Of a stretch of 64,000 nucleotides of DNA, positions 38,339 to 48,152 are shown piece after piece. Source of the DNA: Candidatus Pelagibacter sp. RS39 (GTDB lineage Bacteria; Pseudomonadota; Alphaproteobacteria; Pelagibacterales; Pelagibacteraceae); NCBI RefSeq assembly GCF_002101315.1, contig NZ_CP020777.1, positions 620,001 to 684,000 on the forward strand, given 5' to 3'. How positions within the stretch are numbered: the stretch's first letter is position 1; the number at the start of each line of letters is the position of its first letter. A model generated the notes under the pieces. That model was not told the origin of the DNA. It was given only the letters and a program-made list of their open reading frames with translations, and made no database searches. Made by a program: the position numbers and the translations under genes.

Positions 38339-39326
38339 TCAAATATTTTTTTTATTCTTAATTTTTATATTCAATTCTTTTTCTAGTGAAAATATTAATT
38401 TTAATGAATGGAAAAAAAATTTTAAAAAAGTGGCATTAGCAAATAATATTTCAGAAAAGACTTTTGATGAAGCAATGCTAAATGCAAAATTTCTTCCTAA
38501 GGTAATTGAATACGATCGATTTCAACCTGAGTTTTATGAAGATACAAAAACATATATTGGCAAACGTACTTCAACAAAAAAATTAAAAAAGGGCATCGAC
38601 TTTTATGAAAATAATTCAAATCTTATAAATTTGGTAGAAAAAAAATTTGAAGTGGAAAAGGAATTACTTTTATCTTTAATGGGTATTGAGACTAACTTTG
38701 GAACTTACGTTGGAAAAATGGATATAATATCATCATTAGCGACATTAAGTTACGATAAAAGAAGATCAGAATTTTTCTCAAATGAGCTTTTAACCCTATT
38801 AAGATTAATTGATGACGATCAAATAGATTATAAGACACTATATGGTTCATGGGCTGGTGCGTTTGGTTTTTTTCAGTTTATGCCATCAACAATAAAGAAT
38901 TATGCTTTCGACTATAATAAAGATAATTATATCGATTTGAAAAATTCTGAGGACGCGTATGCATCTGCTGCTAACTATTTAAATAAAATAGGATGGAAAA
39001 AAAATTCCTTTTGTTTTAAAAAAATTGAATTAGATGAGAATATTCCTATTAAATTTTTAAATGTATCAGCCAAAAAGATTCATAGTAAAAAGAAAATTAA
39101 ATCATTTAAAAAATATATTAAGAATTATTCTGAATTAAATATAGATAATGAAAACCAAAAAATAGCAATAATAACTCCAGACAAAGACATTATACCTAAT
39201 GCTCAAACTTTAAGTCCTGCTTATATAGTTTTTGAAAATTACGAGATAATTTTGAAATGGAATAGATCTTTAAGATTTGCACTTGCTGTTTGCACTTTAA
39301 AAGATAAATTTAAAAATGAAATTTAA
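38325..39326 (+). CDS. Lytic murein transglycosylase, MltB family
   Basis: Cleaves peptidoglycan glycan strands in the periplasm. A signal peptide (residues about 1-20) is followed by the MltB catalytic core with the active-site Glu in MGIETNFGTYVGK, then SLATLSYDKRRSEFF, YGSWAGAFGFFQFMPSTI and ANYLNKIGW. 333 residues; a C-terminal peptidoglycan-binding module is not seen. It heads a cell-wall group with the RlpA-like lipoprotein and the carboxypeptidase genes, each overlapping the next by about 10 bases. Confidence 0.92.
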   Translation: MKLISQIFFLFLIFIFNSFSSENINFNEWKKNFKKVALANNISEKTFDEAMLNAKFLPKVIEYDRFQPEFYEDTKTYIGKRTSTKKLKKGIDFYENNSNLINLVEKKFEVEKELLLSLMGIETNFGTYVGKMDIISSLATLSYDKRRSEFFSNELLTLLRLIDDDQIDYKTLYGSWAGAFGFFQFMPSTIKNYAFDYNKDNYIDLKNSEDAYASAANYLNKIGWKKNSFCFKKIELDENIPIKFLNVSAKKIHSKKKIKSFKKYIKNYSELNIDNENQKIAIITPDKDIIPNAQTLSPAYIVFENYEIILKWNRSLRFALAVCTLKDKFKNEI

Positions 39327-40068
39327 TATTTATATTATTTTAAGTACTTTTTTTTTATTATTAAGTTGTGATCAGACTACGATTAATCAAGGTAAAAAGT
39401 TAGATACTACCTTTGAAAAAAAATATAAAAATAGTGGTTTTTCCTTAATTTATAATGATCAATTAAAAATCAAAAAAATTGATCAAAGATCTTTAACAAT
39501 TTTTCATAAGAATTTAAAAAAAAAATCATCTGTAAAAATTACCAATCCTTTAAATGGCAAATCCCTAATTGCAGAAGTAAAATCGAATAGGGTAAAATTT
39601 TCACCATTTTACAACTCAATTATTACACAAAGAATTGCCGAGGAATTAGAACTTGATTTAGATGAGCCTTATATAGATATCATTTTGATTTCAAAAAATT
39701 CAACTTACATTGCCAAAAAAACTAAAACTTTTGAAGAAGAAAAAAATGTAGCAGAGAAGGCGCCTATAGATGGTATTAAAATAAGTGACCTTAATTCATC
39801 CAGTAAAACAAAAAAAAAATTAAAGAAAAATAATAAATTTTCTTATTATATAAAGGTAGCTGATTTTTATTATAAAAAATCTGCTAAAAATATGAGTAAT
39901 AGAATTAAAAATGAAGTTAAATTGAAAAATATTCAAATCATTGAACTTACTAAAACAAATTATAGGTTATTATTGGGACCTTTTAATGATATACAATCAC
40001 TTAAAGACTCATTTGAAAAAATGAATTCTTTGTATTTTGAAAATCTAGAAATAATAAAAGATGTTTAA
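39316..40068 (+). CDS. Divergent RlpA-like lipoprotein with SPOR-like C-terminus
   Basis: A lipobox (LLSCD, Cys near residue 18) marks a lipoprotein. Residues about 40-130 align in pattern with the RlpA double-psi barrel (SSVKITNPLNGKSLIAEVKS, then AEELELDL), but the usual RINDRGPF core is replaced by EVKSNRVKF. The last 75 residues (FSYYIKVADFYYKKSAKNM to YRLLLGPFNDIQSLKDS) look like a SPOR domain, which binds denuded glycan. Identification rests on order (mltB-rlpA-dac-tmk) as much as on sequence, and septal lytic activity is doubtful. Confidence 0.68.
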   Translation: MKFNIYIILSTFFLLLSCDQTTINQGKKLDTTFEKKYKNSGFSLIYNDQLKIKKIDQRSLTIFHKNLKKKSSVKITNPLNGKSLIAEVKSNRVKFSPFYNSIITQRIAEELELDLDEPYIDIILISKNSTYIAKKTKTFEEEKNVAEKAPIDGIKISDLNSSSKTKKKLKKNNKFSYYIKVADFYYKKSAKNMSNRIKNEVKLKNIQIIELTKTNYRLLLGPFNDIQSLKDSFEKMNSLYFENLEIIKDV

Positions 40069-41212
40069 AAAAATTTTTACCATTATATCATTATATTTAT
40101 CGTTAATTTTTTCTGTAAGTGCAAATATTGATATCAAAGCTAGAACAGCAATTTTACAAGATTTCTTATCTGGAGAAATTTTATATGAGAAAGACCCTGA
40201 TAGATCAATTTACCCAGCATCAATGACTAAAATAATGACAGCAATTATTGCTTTTGATTTAATAAAATCGGGTGACCTATCATTAGATGATAAATTTATA
40301 ATATCTGAGAAAGCATGGCGATTATCAACTGCCGGGTATTCATCAATGTTTATAATGGTTGGTGATGAAGTTTCTGTAGAGGATTTACTATTAGGTATAA
40401 TTATTGCGTCTGGTAATGACGCATGTATTGCCCTTGCAGAAGGTATAGCAGGAACTGAGGAAGAATTTGCAATCTTAATGACAGCAAAAGCAAAAGAATT
40501 AGGTATGGAAAATACAAACTTCGCTAACTCATCTGGTATTAATGATCCAGACAATTATTCAACAGTTAGAGATATTTTGATTATGTCTACTTATTTAATT
40601 AAAGAACACCCAAAATATTATGAATGGTTTGCTGAAAAAGAATTTACATGGAATAGAACTGGTGGTGATCCAATCACACAAGGTAACAGAAATCCTCTTC
40701 TTTATAAAAATATTGGAGCTGATGGTATTAAAACAGGTTATTTAGCTGTTGAAAAATATTCTTTAGCATCATCAATCAATAGAAAGGGGAGAAGGTTAAT
40801 AGCTGTTGGTAGTGGGTTTGAAACCAAAGGTTCAAGATCAAGAGAAAGTTCAAGATTATTAACTTATGGATTAACAAATTTTGATCTTGTTGAGATAAAT
40901 AAAGCTAATGAACCCATTGATAAAATAGATGTTTGGCTTGGTAAACAAAATCAGGTTGATGTTCATGTTGATACAGATATTTATAAAACAATTAAAAAAG
41001 CAAAAAAAAGATTATTAAAGATATCCTTAAAATATGATGGTCCTGTAGAAGCGCCAATCAAAAAAAATCAAAAAATTGGAACTTATAGAGTAGTATATGA
41101 CCAAGAGTTAATAGGTGAATATGATCTGTTAGCATCAAACGATGTTCAAAAAGTAAATATTTTTACTAGATTAATTAAATCATTGAATTATTTAATCTGG
41201 GGTGATGTCTAA
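40061..41212 (+). CDS. D-alanyl-D-alanine carboxypeptidase (PBP5/6 type)
   Basis: Trims pentapeptide stems of peptidoglycan in the periplasm. A signal peptide (end at VSA) is followed by the three penicillin-binding motifs: SMTK (SxxK), SGN in IIASGNDACIALAEG, and KTG in ADGIKTGY. A C-terminal beta domain and an amphipathic end (RLIKSLNYLIW) that could anchor it to the membrane follow. 383 residues. It overlaps the upstream and downstream genes by 8 bases each. Confidence 0.94.
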   Translation: MFKKIFTIISLYLSLIFSVSANIDIKARTAILQDFLSGEILYEKDPDRSIYPASMTKIMTAIIAFDLIKSGDLSLDDKFIISEKAWRLSTAGYSSMFIMVGDEVSVEDLLLGIIIASGNDACIALAEGIAGTEEEFAILMTAKAKELGMENTNFANSSGINDPDNYSTVRDILIMSTYLIKEHPKYYEWFAEKEFTWNRTGGDPITQGNRNPLLYKNIGADGIKTGYLAVEKYSLASSINRKGRRLIAVGSGFETKGSRSRESSRLLTYGLTNFDLVEINKANEPIDKIDVWLGKQNQVDVHVDTDIYKTIKKAKKRLLKISLKYDGPVEAPIKKNQKIGTYRVVYDQELIGEYDLLASNDVQKVNIFTRLIKSLNYLIWGDV

Positions 41213-41819
41213 AAAGCCCGTCATTGTTTTCGAGGGTATCGAAGGAAGTGGGAAGACTCATCATTTAAATAAGATTTCAAAATATTTGAAAAAAAGAAAA
41301 CTTTCTTTTATCAAAATAAGAGAACCGGGGGGGAGTTTAAATTCAGAGAAAATAAGAAAATTGATACTTAATAAAAAATCTAATTTTAATAAAAATACAG
41401 ATTTATTGCTTTATTTAGCCTCTAGAAGTGAAAACATTGATCTACTAAGAAAATATTATAAAAAAAGAATTATATTAATTGATAGGTTTATTGACTCAAC
41501 TATTTCATATCAACATTATGGTATGGGTGTAAATTTAAATTTGATAAAGAATATAAATAACCACATTTTGTCAAATTTTAAAGTGTCTTTTACTTTTTTA
41601 AACCTAGTAAATCATAAGAATATGATAAAGAGACTTAATTTAAGAAAGTCTACAAATAGGTATGATAATTTTAAAAAAAATTTTTACAATAAAGTACAAA
41701 AAGGTTTTATAAAACTATCGAATAAAAACAAAAAAAAATATCAGATAATTAACTCAAATTTAGATATTAAATTAAATGAAAAATTAGTTTTGAAAAAGAT
41801 TGAAAAATTAATAAGATGA
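41205..41819 (+). CDS. tmk: Thymidylate kinase
   Basis: Phosphorylates dTMP to dTDP. The P-loop is FEGIEGSGKTHH, followed by REPGGS and the catalytic DRFIDSTISYQ segment. I use the ATG at 41205; an in-frame GTG precedes it by one codon. About 204 residues. It overlaps the carboxypeptidase gene by 8 bases and holB by 4 (ATGA), the order common in alphaproteobacteria. Confidence 0.94.
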   Translation: MSKKPVIVFEGIEGSGKTHHLNKISKYLKKRKLSFIKIREPGGSLNSEKIRKLILNKKSNFNKNTDLLLYLASRSENIDLLRKYYKKRIILIDRFIDSTISYQHYGMGVNLNLIKNINNHILSNFKVSFTFLNLVNHKNMIKRLNLRKSTNRYDNFKKNFYNKVQKGFIKLSNKNKKKYQIINSNLDIKLNEKLVLKKIEKLIR

Positions 41820-42745
41820 TTTTAACTCCAATAAATCAAACAAGTTTATTTTCACTTGATAATTACTTATTAGATTTTATAAAGCTTTATAAGAAAAAAA
41901 AATTACCTACAAAAATTTTACTTAGTGGCGACAAAGGTTTAGGTAAATCAACTTTAGCATTTCATCTAGTAAACTATATATTGTCAATAAATGAGGAACA
42001 TCCATACATTGTTGAAGAGTCTAGGATTAACCCTGAAAATAGATTTTATAAACTTACAATAAATGGTTCAAATCCTAACTTGTCTTTAGTTGAAACCTTA
42101 AGTGATAAAAAAAATATAGATATTAATCAAATCAGAGAATTAATTATGAATTTGAATAAATCATCCTTTAATGAAAAAGAAAGATTTGTAATGATTGATA
42201 ATATTGAGACATTAAATATTTCCTCAATTAATGCACTTTTGAAAATTCTAGAGGAACCACCAACAAATACTTATTTTATATTGATAAATAACGACAGATT
42301 TATTTTACCTACTTTAAAATCAAGATGTATCAACTTTAAGGTATTTTTAGATCATAAAACTTCCATCTCAGTTATTAATAAAATTTTAGACGATGATATC
42401 TTAAAATATATCAATAAAGATTTGATAAACTACTATGCAACACCAGGACAATTATATTATTTGATTCAATTCTTTAAAACACAAAAACACGATCTCAATG
42501 ATCATGATGTAAAAAGTTTTCTTAAACTTGTTATCAAGGACAATTTATATAAAAAAAATTCATTGATTAAAGATATGATATTTGAATATTTTGAGTTTTA
42601 TTTTCGAGAAAAAGTAAAATTAGCAAAATCAAATACATTTGAATATTATGATTATTTTTTAAAAAGAATAAACGATACTAAAAAATTTAATTTAGATGAA
42701 GAATCTTTATTTATGGAATTTGAATATAAAATTTTAAATGGATAA
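41816..42745 (+). CDS. holB: DNA polymerase III subunit delta'
   Basis: Clamp-loader subunit. The N-terminal ATPase fold has LLSGDKGLGKSTLAFHLVNY and the family-wide segment NALLKILEEPPTNTYFILI, and the SRC motif is in LKSRCINF. 309 residues. Zinc-module cysteines of DnaX are absent, which fits delta' rather than gamma/tau. It lies between tmk and metG with overlaps of 4 and 8 bases. Confidence 0.9.
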   Translation: MILTPINQTSLFSLDNYLLDFIKLYKKKKLPTKILLSGDKGLGKSTLAFHLVNYILSINEEHPYIVEESRINPENRFYKLTINGSNPNLSLVETLSDKKNIDINQIRELIMNLNKSSFNEKERFVMIDNIETLNISSINALLKILEEPPTNTYFILINNDRFILPTLKSRCINFKVFLDHKTSISVINKILDDDILKYINKDLINYYATPGQLYYLIQFFKTQKHDLNDHDVKSFLKLVIKDNLYKKNSLIKDMIFEYFEFYFREKVKLAKSNTFEYYDYFLKRINDTKKFNLDEESLFMEFEYKILNG

Positions 42746-44279
42746 AAATTTTTATATAACTACCCCAATATATTACCCATCTGGAAAACCTCATATGGGG
42801 CATGCTTATTCCAGTATTATTGCTGACTTTTTTGCAAGATTCAAACTGATTGATGATTACAATGTTCATTTTTTAACTGGTACAGATGAACATGGTTTAA
42901 AGATACAAAGATCAGCTGAAAAAGCTGGGCAGAAGCCTAAGGAATTTTGTGATCAAATAAGTCAAACATTTAAAGATCTTTCAAAAACTTTAAATTTGTC
43001 TAATACCGATTTTATAAGAACTACTGAGGATAGACATAAAAAAACAGTTCAACATCTCTGGTCACTTCTTGAAAAAAATGACGACATTTATTTATCAAAT
43101 TATTCTGGATGGTATTCGGTTTCAGATGAGGCTTTTTACAATGATGATGAAATAGAAGAAATTGAAGGAAAAAAAATCGCTAAATCATCAAAATCTACTG
43201 TTGAATGGATAGAAGAAGAGTCATATTTTTTTCGACTTTCTAAATGGCAAAAACCTTTACTAGAATTTTATAAAAATAATCCAGATTTTATTTTGCCTGA
43301 ATCTAGAAAAAATGAGGTAATCAGTTTTGTAAAAAGTGGTCTTAAAGATCTTTCTGTGAGTCGGAAAACCTTTACATGGGGAATTCCAGTTCCAAATAAC
43401 GATAAACATATTATTTATGTGTGGCTTGATGCATTAACAAATTATTTAAGTGCATTAAATTATCCAGATACAAATAATGAACTTTTTAAAAAATTTTGGC
43501 CAGCAACTATCCATTTAATTGGTAAAGATATTTTAAGATTTCACGCAGTTTATTGGCCTGCTTTTCTTTTAGCTGCTAAAATTGAATTACCAAAAAAAGT
43601 TTATGGACATGGTTGGATATTATCTGGTGAAGAAAAAATGTCGAAATCTAAGGGAAACATTTTAGATCCATTAAAAATAATTAAGGAATATGGTTTAGAC
43701 CCTTTGAGATATTATTTGGTTAAGGAAGTTTCATTTGGAAACGATGGTAACATTTCTCAAGATAGACTTGAAGATTGTATAAATAGTGATTTAGCAAATA
43801 ATTATGGTAATTTATGTCAAAGAGTTATTGCTTTTGCGATTAAGAATTGTGATGGAAAAATTCCTGCCAAAATTCATTTTCAGTCAGATGATTTAAAGAT
43901 ATTAAACAAATTTCAAGAAAATTTGGATACTATAAGGTCTAAAATAGATGAACAAAATATAAATTTTTATATAGATTTTATTGTTAATTCATTATTTGAG
44001 GCAAACAAATACTTTAATGATCAAGAGCCATGGAAAAAGAAGGATAATTTAATCAGGTTAAATACAATAGTTTATACAGCATTAGAAATTGTCAGGAAAA
44101 TTAGCTTTTTACTTTATCCAATTATTCCCGAAACATCATTGAAAGCATTAAAAATTTTTAATTTATCAGAAAAAGATATCAAGCTAAAAACTATTTCTAA
44201 TAATGAATTTATTATTAAAGGTAATATGATAAATAAGATAGATATATTAATTAAAAAAATAGAAAAAAAAGATGATTGA
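42738..44279 (+). CDS. metG: Methionyl-tRNA synthetase
   Basis: Class I synthetase charging tRNA-Met. TTPIYYPSGKPHMGHAYSS contains the HIGH-like motif HMGH, and GEEKMSKSKGNILDP the KMSKS loop (about residue 302). The connective peptide reads GWYSVSDEAFY and lacks the paired cysteines of the zinc-binding type, so this is the zinc-free form. 513 residues, with no C-terminal dimerisation extension. Overlaps both neighbours by 8 bases. Confidence 0.96.
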   Translation: MDKNFYITTPIYYPSGKPHMGHAYSSIIADFFARFKLIDDYNVHFLTGTDEHGLKIQRSAEKAGQKPKEFCDQISQTFKDLSKTLNLSNTDFIRTTEDRHKKTVQHLWSLLEKNDDIYLSNYSGWYSVSDEAFYNDDEIEEIEGKKIAKSSKSTVEWIEEESYFFRLSKWQKPLLEFYKNNPDFILPESRKNEVISFVKSGLKDLSVSRKTFTWGIPVPNNDKHIIYVWLDALTNYLSALNYPDTNNELFKKFWPATIHLIGKDILRFHAVYWPAFLLAAKIELPKKVYGHGWILSGEEKMSKSKGNILDPLKIIKEYGLDPLRYYLVKEVSFGNDGNISQDRLEDCINSDLANNYGNLCQRVIAFAIKNCDGKIPAKIHFQSDDLKILNKFQENLDTIRSKIDEQNINFYIDFIVNSLFEANKYFNDQEPWKKKDNLIRLNTIVYTALEIVRKISFLLYPIIPETSLKALKIFNLSEKDIKLKTISNNEFIIKGNMINKIDILIKKIEKKDD

Positions 44280-45033
44280 CTCACATTGCCATCTTGATCA
44301 TGAACCGTTACTTAGTGATCTTTCAAATGTACTTAAAAGATCTAAGGATGTTGGTATTAAAAAGCTATTAACTATATCCACATCTTTTGAAAGTTTTTCT
44401 AGAATTAAAGATATAGTTAACAAAGATGATATCATATTTGGAACTGTAGGCATACATCCACATGAAAGTAACACTAATACAATAACTAAAGATGAAATAG
44501 TAAAAAGTCTCAAAGAAAATCCTAAAATAATTGGAATAGGGGAAACAGGGCTAGATTATTACTATAATAACAGTGATAAAGAGAAACAAATAATTAGTTT
44601 TAAAACACATATTGAAGCAGCAATAGAGTGTGACGTTCCTATCATCATACATTCAAGAGATGCAGAAGATGATACATTTAATATACTCAATGAATACAAA
44701 GGTCATAACCTAAGAATTTTGATGCACTGCTTCACTGGATCAAAAAAATTTTCAGAAAAACTTCTTACATTGAATTCTTATTTTTCTGCCAGTGGAATTA
44801 TTACTTTTAAAAACTCAGTTGATCTTCAAGAAACTTTTAAATCGTTACCAATAGATAAAATCTTAATAGAGACTGATAGTCCTTTTTTGGCACCAGTGCC
44901 AAATAGAGGAAAAAAAAATGAGCCCTCCTTTATTGATTTTACAGCTCAAAAACTCTCAGAAATAAAAGAAATTTCTAAACTTGATCTCATAAATAAAACT
45001 ACAGATAACTTTAATAGATTATTTTTTCAATAA
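44272..45033 (+). CDS. TatD family metal-dependent hydrolase
   Basis: TIM-barrel deoxyribonuclease-type hydrolase. The metal ligands are in MIDSHCHLD, GIGETGLDYYY, IIHSRDAEDDT, MHCFTGS and IETDSPFLAP. 253 residues. It follows metG with an 8-base overlap; the pair metG-tatD (ycfH type) is widely conserved. The cellular substrate is not certain from sequence. Confidence 0.93.
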   Translation: MIDSHCHLDHEPLLSDLSNVLKRSKDVGIKKLLTISTSFESFSRIKDIVNKDDIIFGTVGIHPHESNTNTITKDEIVKSLKENPKIIGIGETGLDYYYNNSDKEKQIISFKTHIEAAIECDVPIIIHSRDAEDDTFNILNEYKGHNLRILMHCFTGSKKFSEKLLTLNSYFSASGIITFKNSVDLQETFKSLPIDKILIETDSPFLAPVPNRGKKNEPSFIDFTAQKLSEIKEISKLDLINKTTDNFNRLFFQ

Positions 45034-45038
45034 TATTT

Positions 45039-45809
45039 ATGAAATTTATAATTCTTGGATGTGGAAGTTCAATGGGTGTTCCAAGAGCAGATGGTTTTTT
45101 TGGTAATTGCGATCCAAAAAATAAAAAAAATTATAGAACTAGATGTTCAGCTTTATTAAAAACTCCAGAGGTAAATGTTTTAATAGATACTTCACCAGAT
45201 CTAAGACAACAATTATTACGTCATAAAATTACAAAAATTGATAAAGTCTTTTATTCACATATTCATAGTGATCAAACACATGGAATTAATGATCTTAGAA
45301 TTTTTTACATCAAAAATAAAAGACAAATCAATGTTTATGCAGATTTAGATACATCTAATTATTTAAAAAAAAGTTTTTCGTATTGTTTCAATAATTATTC
45401 TAAAGAATATCCAGCAACCTTAAGGTTAAATAAGTTAAAAAATACCCACGTTGTTTCAAATGAAAAAAATAAGATAAATATCAGATCTATTAAGGTTAAA
45501 CATGGCAAAGTAAAATCAAATTGTTTTATAATTAATAAAAAATTAGCCTACATAAGTGATGTTAACAAAATTTATAATAAAGATTATAAATACTTCAAAA
45601 ATTTAAGATACCTCATCATTGATTGCCTAAGATATGATTTCCATCCATCACATTTTAACTTAGACTCAACATTAGATTTGATAGAGAAATTTAAACCAAA
45701 AAAGTCTATTTTAACAAATCTTCATACAGATTTAGACTATAATGTTCTCAAAAAAAGATTACCTAAAAATGTGATTCCTGCTTATGACGGTCTCTCAATA
45801 AATTTTTAA
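45039..45809 (+). CDS. MBL-fold metallohydrolase, PhnP-like
   Basis: Metallo-beta-lactamase-fold hydrolase. The opening MKFIILGCGSSMGVP with the CDPKNKKNYRTRCSALL insert and the metal motif YSHIHSDQTHGINDLR (HxHxDxxH with Asp then Gln) match the phosphodiesterase group that contains PhnP. Later ligands are in YISDVNK and NLHTDLDY. 256 residues. It follows the tatD gene by 5 bases, a conserved pairing. No phn genes are near, so a role in phosphonate use is not supported. Converges with the peroxidase gene over 15 bases. Confidence 0.87.
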   Translation: MKFIILGCGSSMGVPRADGFFGNCDPKNKKNYRTRCSALLKTPEVNVLIDTSPDLRQQLLRHKITKIDKVFYSHIHSDQTHGINDLRIFYIKNKRQINVYADLDTSNYLKKSFSYCFNNYSKEYPATLRLNKLKNTHVVSNEKNKINIRSIKVKHGKVKSNCFIINKKLAYISDVNKIYNKDYKYFKNLRYLIIDCLRYDFHPSHFNLDSTLDLIEKFKPKKSILTNLHTDLDYNVLKKRLPKNVIPAYDGLSINF

Positions 45810-46349
45810 AGTTTTCTCTATTTTTTGTATTATCTTTTGTGACGTGGGTTTAGTTAAAGAAGAAAATGTATCTTCGATTTTTCCCTCTTTATTAATCAAA
45901 ATCTTATAAAAATTCCATTTTGGTATTGCAGACTTACCATAATTATCCTTAGCCCATTTAAAAATTTCATGTGCGTTTTCACCTTTTACATCCGTAATAG
46001 TTGTAAGTGGGAAAGTAATATCGAAGTTTACCTCACAAAATTCTTTGGCTTCTTTATTTGACTTTTTTTCTTGATTAAATGAGTCTGAAGGAATTCCAAG
46101 AACAATCAATCCTTTTGACTCATATTTTTCCCATAATTTTTGTAAACCCTCGTACTGTTTTGTAAAACCACAATAACTAGCTGTATTAACTACTAAAACT
46201 GCTTTATCCTTGTATTTGCTAAAATCTATGATTTCTCCTGAAATACTATTAATTTGTAAATCGTAAAAAACCTTATCGTAATTAGCCGATGCTAAATTTT
46301 TAAAAAAAAACATAATAAATATCAAAACTATAAATACTAATTTTTTCAT
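45795..46349 (-). CDS. Glutathione peroxidase family thiol peroxidase, exported
   Basis: Reduces peroxides with a cysteine active site. The peroxidatic Cys lies in NTASYCGFTKQY (Cys, not selenocysteine), with the conserved GIPSDSFNQE and the WNFYK tryptophan-asparagine motif. An N-terminal hydrophobic segment (about residues 4-22) suggests a periplasmic or membrane-tethered form. 184 residues. It ends a leftward group after nhaA but is divergent in start position by only 7 bases, so co-transcription with nhaA is likely. Confidence 0.9.
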   Translation of the reverse strand: MKKLVFIVLIFIMFFFKNLASANYDKVFYDLQINSISGEIIDFSKYKDKAVLVVNTASYCGFTKQYEGLQKLWEKYESKGLIVLGIPSDSFNQEKKSNKEAKEFCEVNFDITFPLTTITDVKGENAHEIFKWAKDNYGKSAIPKWNFYKILINKEGKIEDTFSSLTKPTSQKIIQKIEKTLKIY

Positions 46350-46356
46350 TTATAAA

Positions 46357-47529
46357 TTACTTATTGGGCGTAAGTAATATCAAAAAGTAGCCAAATAAAG
46401 TGGATAATAATGACCCGGTTAATACACCTATTTTGACGCCATCCATATATTGCATGTTTTCAACAAAAGCTAAATTTCCTACAAAAAGACTCATTGTGAA
46501 ACCAATACCAGTTAACACACCTACGCCATAAAAATTATACCAGCTCGTGTTACTAGGCATTTGCGCTATTTTTGTTTTTATAGCAACATATGAAAAGACA
46601 AATACACCTAATTGCTTACCTAAAAATAATCCTAAAACGATTCCTAATGGAACTTTATCTAGTAAGGATCCAAGAGATAAACCCTCTAAGGAAACGCCCG
46701 CATTTGCAAAAGCAAATATAGGCATGATACCAAAAGCAACATAAGGGCTTATTGCATGTTCAATTTTGATTAATAAAGAAAAATCTTTTTCTTTTTTACG
46801 ATGAGGAATGGTCATTGCAAGTAGTACACCTGCAATTGTTGCATGTATTCCAGAATTATGAGTAAAGTCCCAAAGTAAAATACCAACAATTAAATAGGGT
46901 AAAAATTTTTTAATATTAAATTTATTAATAACCAATAATATTAAAAAGGCCAACAACATTAGACTTAAATACTTAATACTTAGATCTCCTGAATAAAAAA
47001 GTGCTATAATTACGATAGCACCCAAATCATCTATAATAGCCAGTGCTGTAAGAAAAACTTTTAAGGATAAAGGTACTCTTTTTCCCAATAAAGATAATAC
47101 ACCTAGTGAGAAGGCTATATCTGTAGCTGAGGGTATTGCCCATCCATTCATTGTTTCGCTATCTCCAAAGTTGATAAATACATAAAATAATGCAGGAACT
47201 AACATTCCACCCACTGCTGCAATTATTGGAAGTAGCGCTTGTTTTATATTAGAAAGTTCACCTTGTAAAAATTCTCTTTTTATTTCTAGAGTGACAAAAA
47301 AAAAGAATATTGCCATTAAAGCATCGTTTATCCAATGAAGAACTGATAATTTTAATCCAAAATCATTTATGCCAATGAATAAATATTGATCTAAAGTTGA
47401 AAAATATAATTCTGATAAACCTGAATTACTTATTATTAATGCTATAATTGCTGCAAATAATAATACTAAACCACTTGCGGCTTCAAGTTTAAAAAACCAA
47501 ATAAAGGGCTTTGATAAATAATTAATCAT
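46357..47529 (-). CDS. nhaA: Na+/H+ antiporter NhaA
   Basis: Electrogenic sodium/proton antiporter for pH and salt balance. The paired transport aspartates are in ALAIIDDLGAIVIIALFYSG, and WAIPSATDIAFSLGVLSLLG, HWINDALMAIFFFFVTLEIK and GIGFTMSLFVGNLAF are all NhaA signatures. 390 residues, normal, with about twelve helices. Its ATG adjoins the stop of the zinc-ribbon gene. Confidence 0.96.
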   Translation of the reverse strand: MINYLSKPFIWFFKLEAASGLVLLFAAIIALIISNSGLSELYFSTLDQYLFIGINDFGLKLSVLHWINDALMAIFFFFVTLEIKREFLQGELSNIKQALLPIIAAVGGMLVPALFYVFINFGDSETMNGWAIPSATDIAFSLGVLSLLGKRVPLSLKVFLTALAIIDDLGAIVIIALFYSGDLSIKYLSLMLLAFLILLVINKFNIKKFLPYLIVGILLWDFTHNSGIHATIAGVLLAMTIPHRKKEKDFSLLIKIEHAISPYVAFGIMPIFAFANAGVSLEGLSLGSLLDKVPLGIVLGLFLGKQLGVFVFSYVAIKTKIAQMPSNTSWYNFYGVGVLTGIGFTMSLFVGNLAFVENMQYMDGVKIGVLTGSLLSTLFGYFLILLTPNK

Positions 47530-47976
47530 TTAATTTAGATCTTTAGCAAAAAGTATTAAATCTCTCAAGGTTTCAAATAAATTATATAAGACAAGTTCCA
47601 AATTTGGGAAAATACTACTTAACGGACTCTTAAATGTATCTAATGCAATTATAATTGCAACAAAAGTTATTATAGAAACAATTATATAACTTAAAAATTT
47701 TCCAAAGGTAAAATTATATTTTGGTTTATATTTGACTAATTCTGATCCTGGTTTTATAGGTGCTTTGGATACTGATTTATCAATATTTTCATCTTTATAT
47801 AAAATCTTTTTTTGTTTAGCAGGCTTATCAATTAATGGCTCTGTTTGTTCGCTAACATTTTTATTAAAGAACCATGTTTGATTACATGATCCGCATTTCA
47901 ACAATCTGCCTTTATCTGGAATTAAGTTTTCATCTACTTCGAATTTTTTTTCACCGCATGGACAAATTATTATCAT
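47530..47976 (-). CDS. Zinc-ribbon (MJ0042-type) membrane protein
   Basis: A 148-residue protein with an N-terminal zinc ribbon (CPCGEKKFEV, then LKCGSCNQTWFF), a charged linker and one membrane helix (about 102-122). The ribbon type is that of alphaproteobacterial proteins annotated as MJ0042-family zinc-finger domains. No enzymatic domain is seen. It directly precedes nhaA. Function unknown. Confidence 0.82.
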   Translation of the reverse strand: MIIICPCGEKKFEVDENLIPDKGRLLKCGSCNQTWFFNKNVSEQTEPLIDKPAKQKKILYKDENIDKSVSKAPIKPGSELVKYKPKYNFTFGKFLSYIIVSIITFVAIIIALDTFKSPLSSIFPNLELVLYNLFETLRDLILFAKDLN

Positions 47977-48069
47977 TAGCTCTATATAACAGATTCTGAT
48001 TAAAAATCCCTTGTTTTACACATCTTTATACATTGAAAAAATAAATAACTACTGTATTAGTACTTCATC

Positions 48070-48146
<77 letters not shown>

Positions 48147-48152
48147 CCAATT

